A DNA stretch of 64,000 nucleotides from Klebsormidium nitens (lineage: Eukaryota > Streptophyta > Klebsormidiophyceae > Klebsormidiales > Klebsormidiaceae): the NCBI GenBank assembly GCA_000708835.1, contig DF236955.1, positions 186,001 through 250,000 of the forward strand, written 5' to 3'. Position 1 is the stretch's first letter. Every line of letters starts with the position of its first letter. A program made the translations under genes and the position numbers. The notes under the pieces were generated by a model. The model had not been told where the DNA came from and made no database searches. It worked only from the letters and a program-made list of their open reading frames with translations. Positions 10,707-22,736 of this stretch are shown in pieces.

Positions 10707-13700
10707 CTAAAGGACAGGCCGGGGGAATGCCGCCCTCCCTCTCGATTCCGTTTGTCGAACACGTCGTTTTTTCAGCGCGGCCCCCTTCGCCACCGCTCCT
10801 TCCTCAACCTTACCTTGAGTGTTTCCCAGAGCTCCGGGTGGAACGGCTGGCCTAATTTGACTGCTACAGAGACCTCTACATAAATTTGGATCTTTTCGAA
10901 TGTCATATTCGGGCACTGCTATATTCAGCAGTTGAGCGAGCCTCCCCATAACGTCCTCGCAGCGGCCATTGATCTTCAGTGCGGCTTTCTTATCCTTCGC
11001 GGTCCACTGCAAGTTGATAATGATCACCGTCTTTGCGAGCCCAGGCAGAGTTGAGGCTGGCGGGACCTGAGCAAAATTCGAGCAAAGTCAGTGTTAGAAA
11101 AGGCTTCGTTCGATTTTGGGGCGCTAATAGTCGTTCGAGCTCTCGACGAAACTGTGTTGAATCTCAGCGAGGTTGCAAGCCGAGCAGAGTTTGATACGAA
11201 ACGAGGGAGCTGCTATTCAGCCTCTTTGCTGACAGACAGCGGTACGCAGGAAGAAACAAACGCCAGCCAAATGCAAGGGGCAGCTTTCAAGCACAGCGTG
11301 ACAAGAGCGTCTAGATTCTGTTGAACTACGTTCGGACTGCCAAGAGGAAAGGCCCATGATAAGTTGAACGACTCTTAGCTGCTTCGGCAAGGAGGGCCCG
11401 GCAACCATTGAGCCATATTGCCTCAGTACCATTCGATATTTCGAATCTTCAAACCGACGGAAAACGAGCTCGACTCAGGAACGCAGCTCGAGCAATCCAG
11501 ATCAAAACTAAACCTGAATGATTCACCTCAGCATCTAACCAAACGGAGTCTTCGCTTCCTCAGTGGAAACAAAATTGATACTCTGTCTCACTTTACAGTT
11601 TAAACTTTGCTCCGAGAACGGGGGAAGCCGTGCAACTCTCACCTTGAGGCTGGTCCCCAGTACAACCGCTACGTCCGCGCCATCAGACGCTTCCCTGGCC
11701 GTCCGCAGCGTGTTCTCGTCCAAACGCTCGCCAAAGTGCACGATAGTGTCCCGCAACTGGGCCCCGCACCGCTGCACCGTTGCACCGTCTTCCTTCCCTT
11801 GGTCACTTTTGTTCTCCTCAACACCGGGCTCTCCTGGACAACAAGCCCAGGGTGTACTTTCTCCCGGTTCGGATTTGCACCCTCGCTCTCGAAGTTCGAA
11901 GTTCCGCTCGTGGCCGTCGGAACCTCCGGCCCCGGTTGCTTCCGATGCCTTCGACTCTACAGAGCAGTCAGCCGCCGTTTCTGCAACCGGCGGCTCGGAC
12001 CCCGTGTCAATGTTCGTTTCAAGTCGACTTGCGAAGCCGTCCTCACAGCGTTGCCCCACCCCCTGTGCCGGCCCCTCCGAGTCTTCTCTCAACCGGGCAC
12101 GTCGATTGTCTCCTTCCTTGCCCCTTGCTTCCTCTTCCTTTTCCCCCCCAGTTCGAACGTAAGAACCACCTCTTCTTTCGTTTTCCGAAGCCCTTAAGCC
12201 CTCCGACGCTGCGCTTACCTGCTCTGCTGACGTGGCTCCCCCCAGCTGCGCCAGCCCATCGCACGTCCGCCCGGTGGAGTGCCGACGGAAGGCGGTGCCG
12301 TTGGCCGCAGTGACGTCATATCCCCGCTGGTAGCTTCGGCCGCAGGAGGGGCAGCGCTCGGTGTAAACGCACCCGTGCAGCTCGGAAAGGCGGTCAGCGG
12401 GAACACCCGCACGCAGCAGCAAGCCGTCAACTGCAAAGAGGAGCAGATATTTATGGTTGTCGTTTAGAAAACTCTCGAAAGAATCGAAGGATCTAATGAA
12501 CTACTGATACGCCAATGGCTGCCGGTCTAAAGGCTGTGCCAAGAATCTTAGAACGATCTGGTCGAAAGAAGATCAACTGCGGTTCATGAGATCACTCTGC
12601 GCTTCATAAGCAGGGCAGACCTTCAATTTAAGGTCACGTTCAGGAAGCTTTGACTGATAAGATGCCGTCCCAGCTCAAGATTTTCAGGACGTAAGAGATG
12701 TTGAGAGACACGAAAGCTCAAGAATGTCCACGTGCAGAAAGAGGTTTCCGTCCGTCAGACGCGTTCTCCCATTACACGAGAAACAGAAGTCCTCAATGTA
12801 GGCCCTCAGACACCATAAAGGAGATTTGAAAGGTCGTCATGAATGTCTCGCTCATTGTTGCAACCTCACACAAGCTTGGGCAGATAAAGTTCTACAACGA
12901 AGATGGTTTCCTTCAAATACGAAGTTGTTCCAAAAGATATGGCCAAGTCAAAGACTTGAGAAAATCACGCCGCTTTGCAAGCAATTGTTGACCTTCCAAA
13001 CAGAAGTTTTGACTTCTCGACATCGAAGTTACCTGGAACCTCGTTCGGGAGAATAGCTTCTGATTCAGGAAGTTGGTGTCATACTCGTACTGAGTTCTAA
13101 ACCTCAAACTTGCGGCCCCGCTCAGTAACTACATCGCTCGTTTGGAAGGCTGACCAACTTCCATATAAGCTGTCTGTCTTCGCGTAGTGATTATCTTTGA
13201 AAATCCTTGCACCTCTTACCTACCGTTCTGGGTCACCACGTGACTGATCAGCTGCCTTCGCACCATCTCGGCAATAATAATATGCGCTTGCGTCGGCCGC
13301 GCTTCCTCGTAGCGCATGTTCATTCCTGCCATCTGTCCCTTCTTTTGCAGCGTCCACACTCCCTGGGGGCCGCGAAAGTCAGGGATGCCCGCAGCCGTGC
13401 TCAGCCCAGCCCCGGTGTGAAAAACGACCCGGTCGCTGCTTTTGATGATGTCAGCAAGCTGGCGGAGCTTTGCCTCAAGGACCTCAGGGGGGTCTTCGAC
13501 CTGGGTGGGAACAAATTAAAGTCGGTTCGACGCTTGGCGAGACTTGACTGTGAATGCTTGTCCAGTTCCAACCGCTGGAGGGTCTCTCAAAGAGGACCCC
13601 CGTGAGAGGATCCCCGGGCGCTGCTTCTGATACACCTTGCGAGATTGAGAGCTTTTTATTCAAAGACATCCAAGTGACCTGAAGTGAGACTGACAAATGT

Positions 13701-14723
13701 TTGTCAGCAGACTGCGACTTGCCCTGTCTAAAAGGGCTATTCAGGCTGCAGAATAGCAACCCCTGTCACTTAAATGCAGCCTGAAACCTTAAAACGATTG
13801 CTCAGGCGACACCACACCTGGTTCCCAACATTTGGTTTCCCTACAACATACATGGACCTTTGCAATTCCAGCGGGGGTAAGCTCTGACGCAGATCCTGCT
13901 AAGCCCGCTTCCACTTGTGAAATAATCAAAAAGTACTCTGTTATCCAGCCTCGATGAAGGCAGCTGGCAGGTGGTGGCCTACACAGGTTGGCGCCCACTG
14001 ACACTTTGAGCTTAGAAATGCCACATTTTGCGACCTCGCTAAGCTTGTGACAATGACTTCTTCTGCCACTATGTCAAGGGCTTACCCGAATTCAAAGTTT
14101 CATGAGAACAAGCAGAGTCCTCTCACCTCTTTCTCACGCTCTGCTTTCATGCGTTTGCGCTGTCTGCTGGCCTCCATTGAGTCCGTAATCTGCAGGAGTG
14201 GATCGAAGTACGTTTAGGCGCAATGTCCAATGCAACCACTAAAGAGGTAGTTGAGGCTCTTGATGAGAACAAGGACACCAAGGGCCTACTATAGGTACTT
14301 CTTTAAGAAAGTTTCATCAGACAAGCGAAACAACCAAGGTGCAGTAGCTTCCTCCTTACAGTAGCTGCATGGCTTTCCGTGCAAGCCATTCCATTTAATT
14401 AGTTCATGAATATCTGCCCTTTGAGCTGCCAACACGAAGTATCAAACATGCATTGCTTTGCGAAAGCCGTGACTACGACGTGCATTTGAAGCTGTCGCCA
14501 AGACTTTGGTAGTAATGTCACTAAAGTGGCACACAAAACTTGGCACCATCGAAGCGCGGACCTGTGCTGCTAAGTCCTTGTGCTGAACTAGCAGGGCCAG
14601 CTGCTCTGCAGTCCTCTGCTCCATGCGCAGAATCTTCTGAAGGGACTGCTCCAGCTGCATTTGTTCTGCGTTCGCAAGCGACTGCGCTCGCCACTTAGCT
14701 TTTCGCTTCTCACGCTCCGACAT
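10707..14723 (-). CDS. SIRT7-type NAD+-dependent protein deacylase (sirtuin class IV)
   Basis: Sirtuins remove acyl groups from lysines using NAD+; SIRT7 acts in the nucleus and nucleolus. Exons (minus) are 14562-14723, 14127-14189, 13224-13500, 11643-12430 and 10707-11066, giving 549 residues. Seen in order: a basic coiled N-terminus; FHTGAGLSTAAGIPDFRGP with GVWTLQKKG; QNVDGLLLRAG; the catalytic histidine in LSELHG; the first zinc pair CPSC; HSTGRTC; a long insert; RCGAQLRDTIVHFGE; GTSLK; and INLQWTAKDKKAALKING. GRTC, LRDTIVHFGE and NLQWT-KD--AALK mark SIRT7 rather than the SIRT6-like SRT1 of flowering plants. The insert of about 165 residues sits between the two second-pair cysteines and may be partly an in-frame intron (11772-12218). 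The exon 1 donor (CAG|GTCCGC) is weak; a site at 14547 is the alternative. The other joins agree in phase. Confidence 0.85.
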
Positions 14724-16219
14724 GGCTTGGATTCCAACAGGCTTGTACCGCTCAATTGACTCATAAATTCAGCTCTCTTCCTCACCCTTGGACATGAGGC
14801 CAAGCTGCCGCTTGCTATGCTCAGGTCAGCACTGACAGCAGCCTGAGCAGGTGGCCATGCATGATGCAGCGCCATGTTGACAAGGCGGCGCTTTGTTCCA
14901 GACGATTCAAATCTTAGCCAGCTAGCTAAAACCCTAAAACCCTGCAGCAGGGGGACCAAACACCACTGAAACAGAGCGAACCATGATCCGCACCGTCAGA
15001 TGAAGAAATTCCCGATCTCAATCAGACATCTGGACGGTCTAGATTGCATAGTGCGGATGTCCGGAGCCCGATGCGGTCCTCGGTTAGTCTGAGGAAAGGG
15101 TTAAGACAAGTGTTAGAGGTGGGTTGATAGTTTGTTGGCTGGTTAACCCGCCTAAACCTGCCCCCAATTCCTCCTAAACGGCGCGTTGCCCGGACCCCAA
15201 ACTCTGGGTTTTGAAAGGTGACCCTGTGGAGGTTCAATCCCAACCATTTTCAGTTCCGGGCAATTCGCCGTTTAGCTGCTGGCACATGGTTCATGTTGCC
15301 AACTTTCTTACCCGTTGTTTGGTCCCCCTGCCCTGCAGCCTAGGTACATTGACTGGTACCGGCGCATTCGTTTAATTTTGATGTAAGGTACATGTATTAA
15401 CATGATATTTGATGAAAGTATCACCGGGCATTACTGCCTCTTGCCGCCGGAGCGCCACGCCGGTTCTTCAGTGGCCGGAACAATGCAAGACCCAGGAAGA
15501 CCACGTGCCAGCTGGCTAGCGCTGGAGTCCATGGACGAATTAGGTACCCGCAGTGACCGGTGAAACATGACGATATGGACCGTTCAGCAAGCCGGTAATA
15601 GATCCAGTCCTCGGGGAACTCGGAAAGGCGGGGAAAGTTCGTGGCCGTGCGCGGGACGTGTCTGCGCGGCCGCCGGGCTCGCGACATAGCAGATTGAACA
15701 TGCAAAGGTTCCAATCTGGTATTGGAAAGTGAATAGGGGCTACTGTCAGTCTAAGCTGATTCGCCTCCGGCGGCCCGCGGGCGCTGACTTACCGGTATAT
15801 GCACTAAGAATAGTGATTGCAGCGGCCATATATATAGGTAAGGGTCGACCGCCTTGCATGCCTATCAAGGTTATTGCCAGCACATAGAGTACTTTAAGTG
15901 CGCAGCGGAACGATGATCGGATCGAATAGGCCCATCATGGAGTGCAACTTAAATCTGCACGTCACAGCGTTGGTGGACGCTGGAATCTGACGCAGACTTG
16001 CATATGCGCTTGTACCTCCATGCACTCAACATTCGACTCCAGAGTAAAGTGAACGTCTAGGCATTTTGAAGTAGGAGATGGGTTGCGAGGGAGTCCGGAG
16101 GCAAACGTGCAACATGCAGTGCAACTTTTGTGCCACTAGGACATGCCAGTCGGCACTTCAGACACGGAATTGACAAGAACACTGCAACCCTTCGCATCAA
16201 CAAGAGCGTTCATTATCTC
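14724..16219. other. Intergenic region upstream of the sirtuin, 3' side of the TOUGH gene
   Basis: These 1.5 kb lie between the sirtuin start and the stop of the G-patch gene, both on the minus strand. They should hold the sirtuin promoter (right of 14723) and the 3' UTR of the G-patch gene. A telo-box-like pair occurs at 14928-14943. I found no supported coding exon: the open frames around 15421-15714 and 16143-16460 resemble no family, and the latter runs antisense to the G-patch gene. Confidence 0.5.
14928..14943. promoter_or_regulatory. Telo-box-like direct pair (AAAACCCT)2
   Basis: Two perfect copies of AAAACCCT lie about 205 bp upstream of the sirtuin start codon. The sequence contains AAACCCTAA, the plant telo-box core found upstream of many translation and chromatin genes. 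On the gene's own strand it reads AGGGTTTT twice. Location and match support a regulatory site; binding is inferred. Confidence 0.5.
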
Positions 16220-19200
16220 TCATCCCTTCTCGCCTCCTCCTCCCCTATCTTTCTCATCATTTCTATCTGTATCGTCGGCTGAACCGCTGTACGACCGCCG
16301 TTGCCGTCCCTTTCGACTCTGGTCCCGCCTCTGCTCCTTTCTATGCCGCTTCAGCTTTCGATCCATCTCTTGCTCCCCGAAATTTCCTTCTCCGGTGGCT
16401 TCTTCGCGCGACTTTCTGTGTCTTCGCACCTTTCCGTTATCCTCGTCGGACTCCCTCTGACCATCTCCCTTCCAATCACTTCCGCTCCGTTCCCTCCGCC
16501 GCCTCTCTTCCCTCCGTTTCCGTCTCCGCCGTTTCCGTTCCGCTTCACTCTCATCAGAGCCGCTTTCAGGACCCACGTTTTCGCTCCGATGTCTCTTTCT
16601 CCGACTGCCGCCCTCCCTTCTTTCTCTCTTCTTCTCCCTCCGTTTCCGCCTCCTCTCATCTTCCGAACTCTCATCTTCGCTTTCCTTTCCGTTCCGCTCG
16701 TTCCGTCTCCATCGTCCCGAACCCCCCGTCTCTAAACCATCCTTGCGTTCTCCCTCCCGTCTCCTGTCTGGTGGTAAAGGCCCCATCACAGGCCTCATTT
16801 GCTCCTCGCTCTGTTCTGCGGTTTTTTGAACGACTGCTTCCTGGCCCAGTCCAGGCTCTTGAGTATCGTTCCGTTCCGTTTGCCGACCACTTCTTGTTGC
16901 GTCTTCACTTTCCTTGCCTTCAAAAGTTTCCGCCCAGAGATCCACGCCCCCGTGCGCTTCCTCTTGAGCAGCGATCCCGCCCCTCTTCTCGTCCTCTTCC
17001 CGCAGCCCTGCTTCGACGCCCCCGCGCGTTCCGTTTCCACTCTGAACCGTTCCGTTCCTTTCCGCCACGCCCGGCTCAGCCGCCATCTTCGCGGCCCCTT
17101 TGGCATCCTCGCTAATGGCATCCAGACCCCCATCGTTAGACTTGTTCCCAGCTTCTTCCTTCTTAGCTTTTTTGACACCCTCCTTAACCCCGCCAGTAAC
17201 TTCCACCGGCTGCTGCCCTTCCCCGACTTCCTCCTCAAAGCTTAACAGCCCCGTCACCCTCATTTTAACCCCTGCCTCCGAACCCCTGTTTAATTCTGCT
17301 CCTTCGGCGTTGTTCCGCTCCTTCTTCGGGCGGAACAGCACTGGCGCCTTCCGTTCCGGCTGCGCGACCACGGGCGGAACAGGCAGCTCCACCCCAAACT
17401 GCGCGAGAAACTCCGAAGCCGCGTGCCGGTTGAGCGCTGCCGTCGCTGCCTCGGCAGCCTTCTCCCCTGGCCGACCCAAAACCTCCAACCCCCCTGGTGC
17501 CTCTTCTTCGTCCTCCGAGTCTGAAAAGATCGCCTTGAACAGGTCAATCGGCTTGTCGATCCCCGAAACCAGGGGTTCCGCTTCAAACTCCACGTCGGGT
17601 TCTTTCTCAGGCACATAAATTTCGGCTGTCTCCCCCGCTTGCAGCTTTGGGGGGGGTGGCAGCGCCAGCCGTTCGGACCCCCCCGGAGCAAGCTCCGGAT
17701 TTATGTCCTGCCCAAACTGCGGCATCAGCAGCGCGAGCGAGTCCGTCTTGCTTTTTGGTTTCGCAGGCGCCGCAGCTTTACCCTCGTAAGGGTCTAAGAT
17801 GTTGAAGCGCCGGCAGAGCAACGGCGCGGGCCGCCACTCTTCAACCTCCCTCCTTGGGAACTTTTTAGCGACCGCCGCCGCTGCGCTAGACTGCATCGCA
17901 GCTACAATGTCCATAATGGAACCCCTAGAGGTTTCCGGTGTGTCCCCCGCTGGGGCAAAGCGGTCCCCCAGAAATGCAAGGGCGGGGTGAACCGGGGGCG
18001 GAGGCGAGGGGGCGGGTTTGAGTCCCTGGTTAGCCAACTGGGCCGTCGTCTCGAACTCTTCCTTCTCCCGCAGCCGCTCCTCTTCGGTCAATCCGTCGTT
18101 TCGGCCCGGCCTTCGCAGGCCCCCAACGGAACGCTCCTGCAGGAACGTTTCGTACCGCGCCTGCTTCGCGGGATCAGCTGCAAAGGGCTTAACCGTTTCG
18201 CGGTTATCATAACCCATGTCCTGGGCCGCTCCCTTGGTGAACGTGCTCGCTAGCGCCCCCTGTAACCGGGCCCTGTCCTCTGGCGCAATCATATCCATGA
18301 CAGACTTCGGCCCGCTTAAAGCTTCCCCGTTCGAGCCCGCCTTCTGGTCTGTCCCGGAAACCGACTTGGCGTCCTCGCTCCTCGGCAGCGGCGCCTCACC
18401 AAGCAAACGCCCCCGCTCTTCTGCTGTCATCCTCGAGGCCTTGTCCCGCCCGCTTTTGCCCGCGAACTCTGCTGGTTTTCTGAAACCCCCTCGGTCGACA
18501 GGGCCTGGCTCTTCGACCTTGGAGCTCCCCTCCGGAAGCTTCAAGCCCCGTTCTCTAATCAACTCACTCTTCTTCCACGCATAATACTCCTTTCCTGGGC
18601 CCCCGAACAAGAACCCGAACTCCGGACTGCCCTTGTTCCTTTCCCTCGCTATCTCCTCCAACTTCTCCCCCGAGTTCGCCACAAACGCCGCCAGCGTTTC
18701 GATCCTCTTTTGCAGCTCCTCATCATCCGGGGGGGCCACTTCCTTCGCCTTTGCTACCCCCCGACTCCCCAGCCCCTCAGACACGAACACGTGTCTCGGT
18801 ACAAACCCTTTTGGAACCACTGGTGGCGCAAACCACTCTTGAACCTCAACACCTTCCCCCGACCCGAGTCTGAACCCCGGCAGGGTATCCCGCGGCCCTG
18901 GTTTAAACCCGAGCTTCGCACTGAGGTCCTTTTCGGAAGCTTTAGCCTTCCCTTCAGCCTGCTTCTCCTGCTCATCCTCGTCTAAAAGTTCCTGGTCCAT
19001 TGGAAGCTCCGTCGCATACACGTCCTCGTCCTCCTCCCCCACCTCCTCCAAAGCGCCCACCCCGAACCCCGCGCCCACCTTGCCGGCCTGCGGTCGAAAC
19101 AGGTTTCCCCCTTTCCCCACACCTTTTGACCCCTCGGTCTTCGCCCGTTTTGCCGCCCGAAACTCGGGCGCACCCTTGAGTGGATCGAAGCCCAGCCCGT

Positions 19201-20988
19201 AGAAGTCCTTCTTCGGTTGCAGGACGAAGATGGGGGTCGTCTTCGGAACTTCTGCCGCGTCTGATTCTTCTTCTGGGGGTTCTGCTGGTTCTTCGTCCAG
19301 GCCGGGGGGCACCTCAGCGCCGTATGACTGCGCTAGGGCGATCATTGCTCGGCGGGCCTCCCGGCGTTTCTCTGCACAAGAATAAGGGAATTGAGTCAGG
19401 GCCCTCGAACTGGAAAGAAAACCCATTCGAGTTCTAGCCTTGCTCGATTCTGCAGCTTGTTTTGGACTTCAACTCCTGCACCAGGGGCAGATGGGACTGA
19501 GAGGGAAAAGCAATCCAATTCTCAAGGCTCATGCCAGAGTCACAACTTGGACTCCCGTTTCTCAGGAGCCCCAAGTTGCAGATGTCCCTTGGAACCAATC
19601 TGAACACAACAGCATGCTTCGCCTGTGCGAGAATCTCCATAACGATGAACGCTCAGGGTTTACTAAAGCCTGGTTGTCCTTCCTTACAATAATCCAAGCC
19701 AAATCACGCATTACCCGCATATCAGGCCCGTTAAGTATAAACCACCACCATACCCCGACTTTCTCCATCTACGCACCTGCTGCCGCCACCTCGTGCTTGG
19801 GCCCAACGCCCTTCCCCGGCCGCCACCCCATCTTCTTGAGCAGCTTCACGCCCATTGACTCAGCGGACGGAACGATGAGCTCGTCCGGAATAGGTCCAGG
19901 AATGGCGCTCGAACGATTTGGAGTTTCGCTTTCTGCCTGCCGCCGTGCGAGATCCGTGGCGGTGCCACCAAAGGTGTCAAAATCGGCTGACGCGGCGAGG
20001 GCCTGAGATCGGAGGGCCTCCTTCTCGTCCTCGTCCATGTAGTCCTCAGCGGCCTGTTTGCACAAGAAAGGAAAGCGCTATAATCAGTGCTGGTGCTACA
20101 TGTTCATGTTTGTCTGCTTTCATTGCTTTGTGGCTGGAGTTATTGACCTGGGACTCTTACGCCGCAGGTAAGAGAGGCTTGCAACACACATTGAGAGGGA
20201 GCCATTTCACAAGAGGAGTTGGGAGCCTTGTTCAACATGCCTCCCGGACTACGTAAGGGACGCCAGGTGCGTGATACTTTACTTTCAAGAAATTCTTTGA
20301 TTTAGAAAACCCAGTGATCGACACCCAATGGCAACAATGTCCCCTCAATTCTAAGGAAGGTGCTGAATGGAAAGACGCAGCAATTGGTACCACTTCATGG
20401 AATTTGTACAAGAATGCCTCTGTTGCATACCACATTGCCAAAATTCCAAAAAAATGGAACAAAGCAATGGGGTCGCAGATTCCACACAGAATCAGGCATG
20501 CACAACAAGGATTCCTCCAGAATTCCACCTCATAGGTCACAGATTCACAAAATTCAAATGCCCACTATCCATTTTTGTTGTGCCTGTGATGATCAAACCT
20601 CTCCTTCCAAACAGAGGACTGAAGCTGAAGTATGCCAATGCCACCATTGAACAACTATTAGATCCAGCCTTGATTGCAACATGGCCAAGGGCCAAGCCCT
20701 CACCTGCGCTTTTTTCTCTGCCCGCTGGTTCCTGCTCGAGACAAACTGCGCCGGGGCCCAGCCTTCCTTCGACCCCACCGTGTTGTAGAAACCCGCTGAG
20801 AAACCGCCTGTGAAAGCTCCATGGAACCTTTTCCTTCCTTGCTCATCAGTGACCTCCTGCTTCCACACCGGCAGCGTTTTGAGCTGGCCCGCCTTCTCAG
20901 CGGCCTGGCGCTGGCGGGGTTTGAGGTCCTCCGGCTCCGGCAGGGGCGTGCCGAAGAAAAAGTAGTCCTCGTCCTCATCGTCCGCCAT
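16220..20988 (-). CDS. TGH: TOUGH / GPATCH1-type G-patch and SURP splicing-associated protein
   Basis: TOUGH (GPATCH1 in animals) is a nuclear RNA-binding protein tied to the spliceosome and, in Arabidopsis, to microRNA precursor processing. Exons (minus) 20704-20988, 19777-20053 and 16220-19371 join in phase to 1,237 residues. The N-terminal family block [19 protein letters not shown], then [11 protein letters not shown] with PAQFVSSR, lies in exon 1. The G-patch lies near residues 161-180 ([19 protein letters not shown]). The [18 protein letters not shown] block follows in exon 3, and a SURP domain sits near residues 405-455 ([16 protein letters not shown], then YYAWKK). The last 300 residues are a dense R/K/E/S tail typical of splicing factors. 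The start at 20988 ([20 protein letters not shown]) fits the family. Almost the whole protein is in one 3.15 kb exon. Confidence 0.92.
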
Positions 20989-22736
20989 CTTCTCTCCACA
21001 CTATGTAACCTTCTACTTACTCATCAGAGTTATGGGGACTTTCGCTCCCTCTCCTCTCCTGTGGAGATTATCAGGCGCTCATCAACTAATTTGCACAGCT
21101 TGCTCAGCCAAATTCCACTCTGGCTGAGCAGATCATGGCGTCGAGCTGGGCCGGGCGGGCGGACCGCGGCCGCCTAGCACCACGGTCGCGCCCGCGCGGC
21201 ATGGTTAGTAGAATCGGTAGTACTAACTAGCATTGGTTGTCGTTTTTCACGCGCACGCGCGCGGCTGAGGCAAGCGCTTGGCCAACCAATCCAAGCGGGC
21301 ACTGCAATCCGAGCCTCTGGGCCACTCCAAGCTCATCGTGTGACGGGATTCCGGGCGAGCTCAAATCGGACGACCGGCTGTCGTGCGGGTTTACATTCGC
21401 AGTTGACAGCACTTACCGCAGCTGCAGCACATTTAAGCTTGCGCATCTGGTTTGAAGAAGAGACGGCGGTACCGCGCCGCTCGCGGACAGTACCGGTCCT
21501 GGAAGTGGCTGAGATCGATCAAAAATAAAAATATGTCTCACTTCGGCTCAATGAACGCGCTTCCACTTGCAACCGTCTTAATCATCATATAGCCTTGCAT
21601 TCTCTGAGCCTGACCAGTCGTTTGTTTGTTCGAGTTACCTGACGACACTAAGGAAAGGCTTAGTACAGATAGTACAGGAAAGTTCAACTTATTGTACAAG
21701 GAGCCATTCGCTGAAGCTTTGTGCACGTCGTTCACAAGCAAAGACGTCTCATTTTAGGATTATTTCTAGTTTGAGGTAACAGATTGCAGGACTTGTAGGG
21801 TAGTAATCGTACTCAACATCGAGGCAACATCGGCCCTCATATTATAGTCGATCACCAAGTTTTCATCTTGTGCATGTTCGCTGAGCATTCCAAGATTCAC
21901 AATCCGATGCCATGACCTCGCAATGGCATGCACAAGATTAAAGGATCGTTTCTTGACATTGTCCTAGCTGATATTGCAGAGTCGCATATTGCTTCATGGA
22001 TTCCTGCAATGGAGTTGCATTTCTGTAGAGCTGGCCTTTTTACAAACGCCAGAACGCTTTGAAGTCCTTGGAGGCTGTTCTTACTCAACATTCAAATGCG
22101 TGCCGAAATAGCACGCCTTACTTCGTGTATCTCGAATGTTCGACTTATTCAGATTTGACTTTCAAAGTGGCGGGTTCAGAGTCCGTTGCATATGTCTTCA
22201 ACCAATTCATGCATTTGAGCACACTGGCCGTCACGATTTCCAACCCGTGATCAGGCACCGCCTTGAGAACGAGTACTGTTGCTTAGTTGATTCGCAAGAT
22301 AGACAGCAACGACATATGGTTTCTTGGGATGCGCCGCGCCTCGAGCATCTATCATGTAAATGTCGGAATGTTACAGGGAACGCATACCACTGGTAGATCA
22401 ACATCTTTCCACTACACCTTCTGGACCAGACCGGCGTCCTATCCTTCTGATTGCATAACCAATCTTTGATCAAGCCTGCCGTCCTCGAAAGGCCTTCCAT
22501 TGGCGAATAAGCGCCCAGAGAGACGCCTCAAAGTACTTCTGTTACACATTACTAGCGGCAGCCTGGCCGCCCCTCCAAGGCCTCATTATCTTCCTATTCC
22601 TACCACGAGACTGTCCTATGACAGTGTACAAAGATATCTGAACCCCACACCCAAGTTGCAGATGAACCAAGACAAGCAACAGTTTTGTACAGAAGCAAGT
22701 TCAATCGGCGAGAACGGAAAGCCGGCCTTTCTGCTT
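20989..22736. other. Intergenic region, TOUGH promoter side and DDX60 3' side
   Basis: These 1.75 kb separate the start of the G-patch gene from the stop of the DDX60-type gene, both on the minus strand. The stretch near 21130-21200 is GC-rich (GGGCGGGCGGACCGCGGCCGCC) and is followed by more balanced sequence, consistent with a promoter next to 20988. I see no exon with family similarity. Confidence 0.45.

Noticed and set aside
11563-12313. Three overlapping plus-strand frames of 177-199 codons
   Set aside because: They are antisense to the sirtuin exon with recognised catalytic motifs and have no family similarity.
15170-15245. GGTTCAATCCC word resembling a tRNA T-arm
   Set aside because: I could not fold the flanking bases into an acceptor stem, D-arm and anticodon arm on either strand.
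15421-15714. 97-codon minus-strand frame between sirtuin and TOUGH genes
   Set aside because: No recognisable domain, no plausible start context and no splice partners; likely chance.
16301-17618. Plus-strand Pro/Ser/Phe-rich frames
   Set aside because: They are antisense to the R/K/E-rich tail of the G-patch protein; the complement of Arg/Glu codons gives Ser/Pro/Phe.
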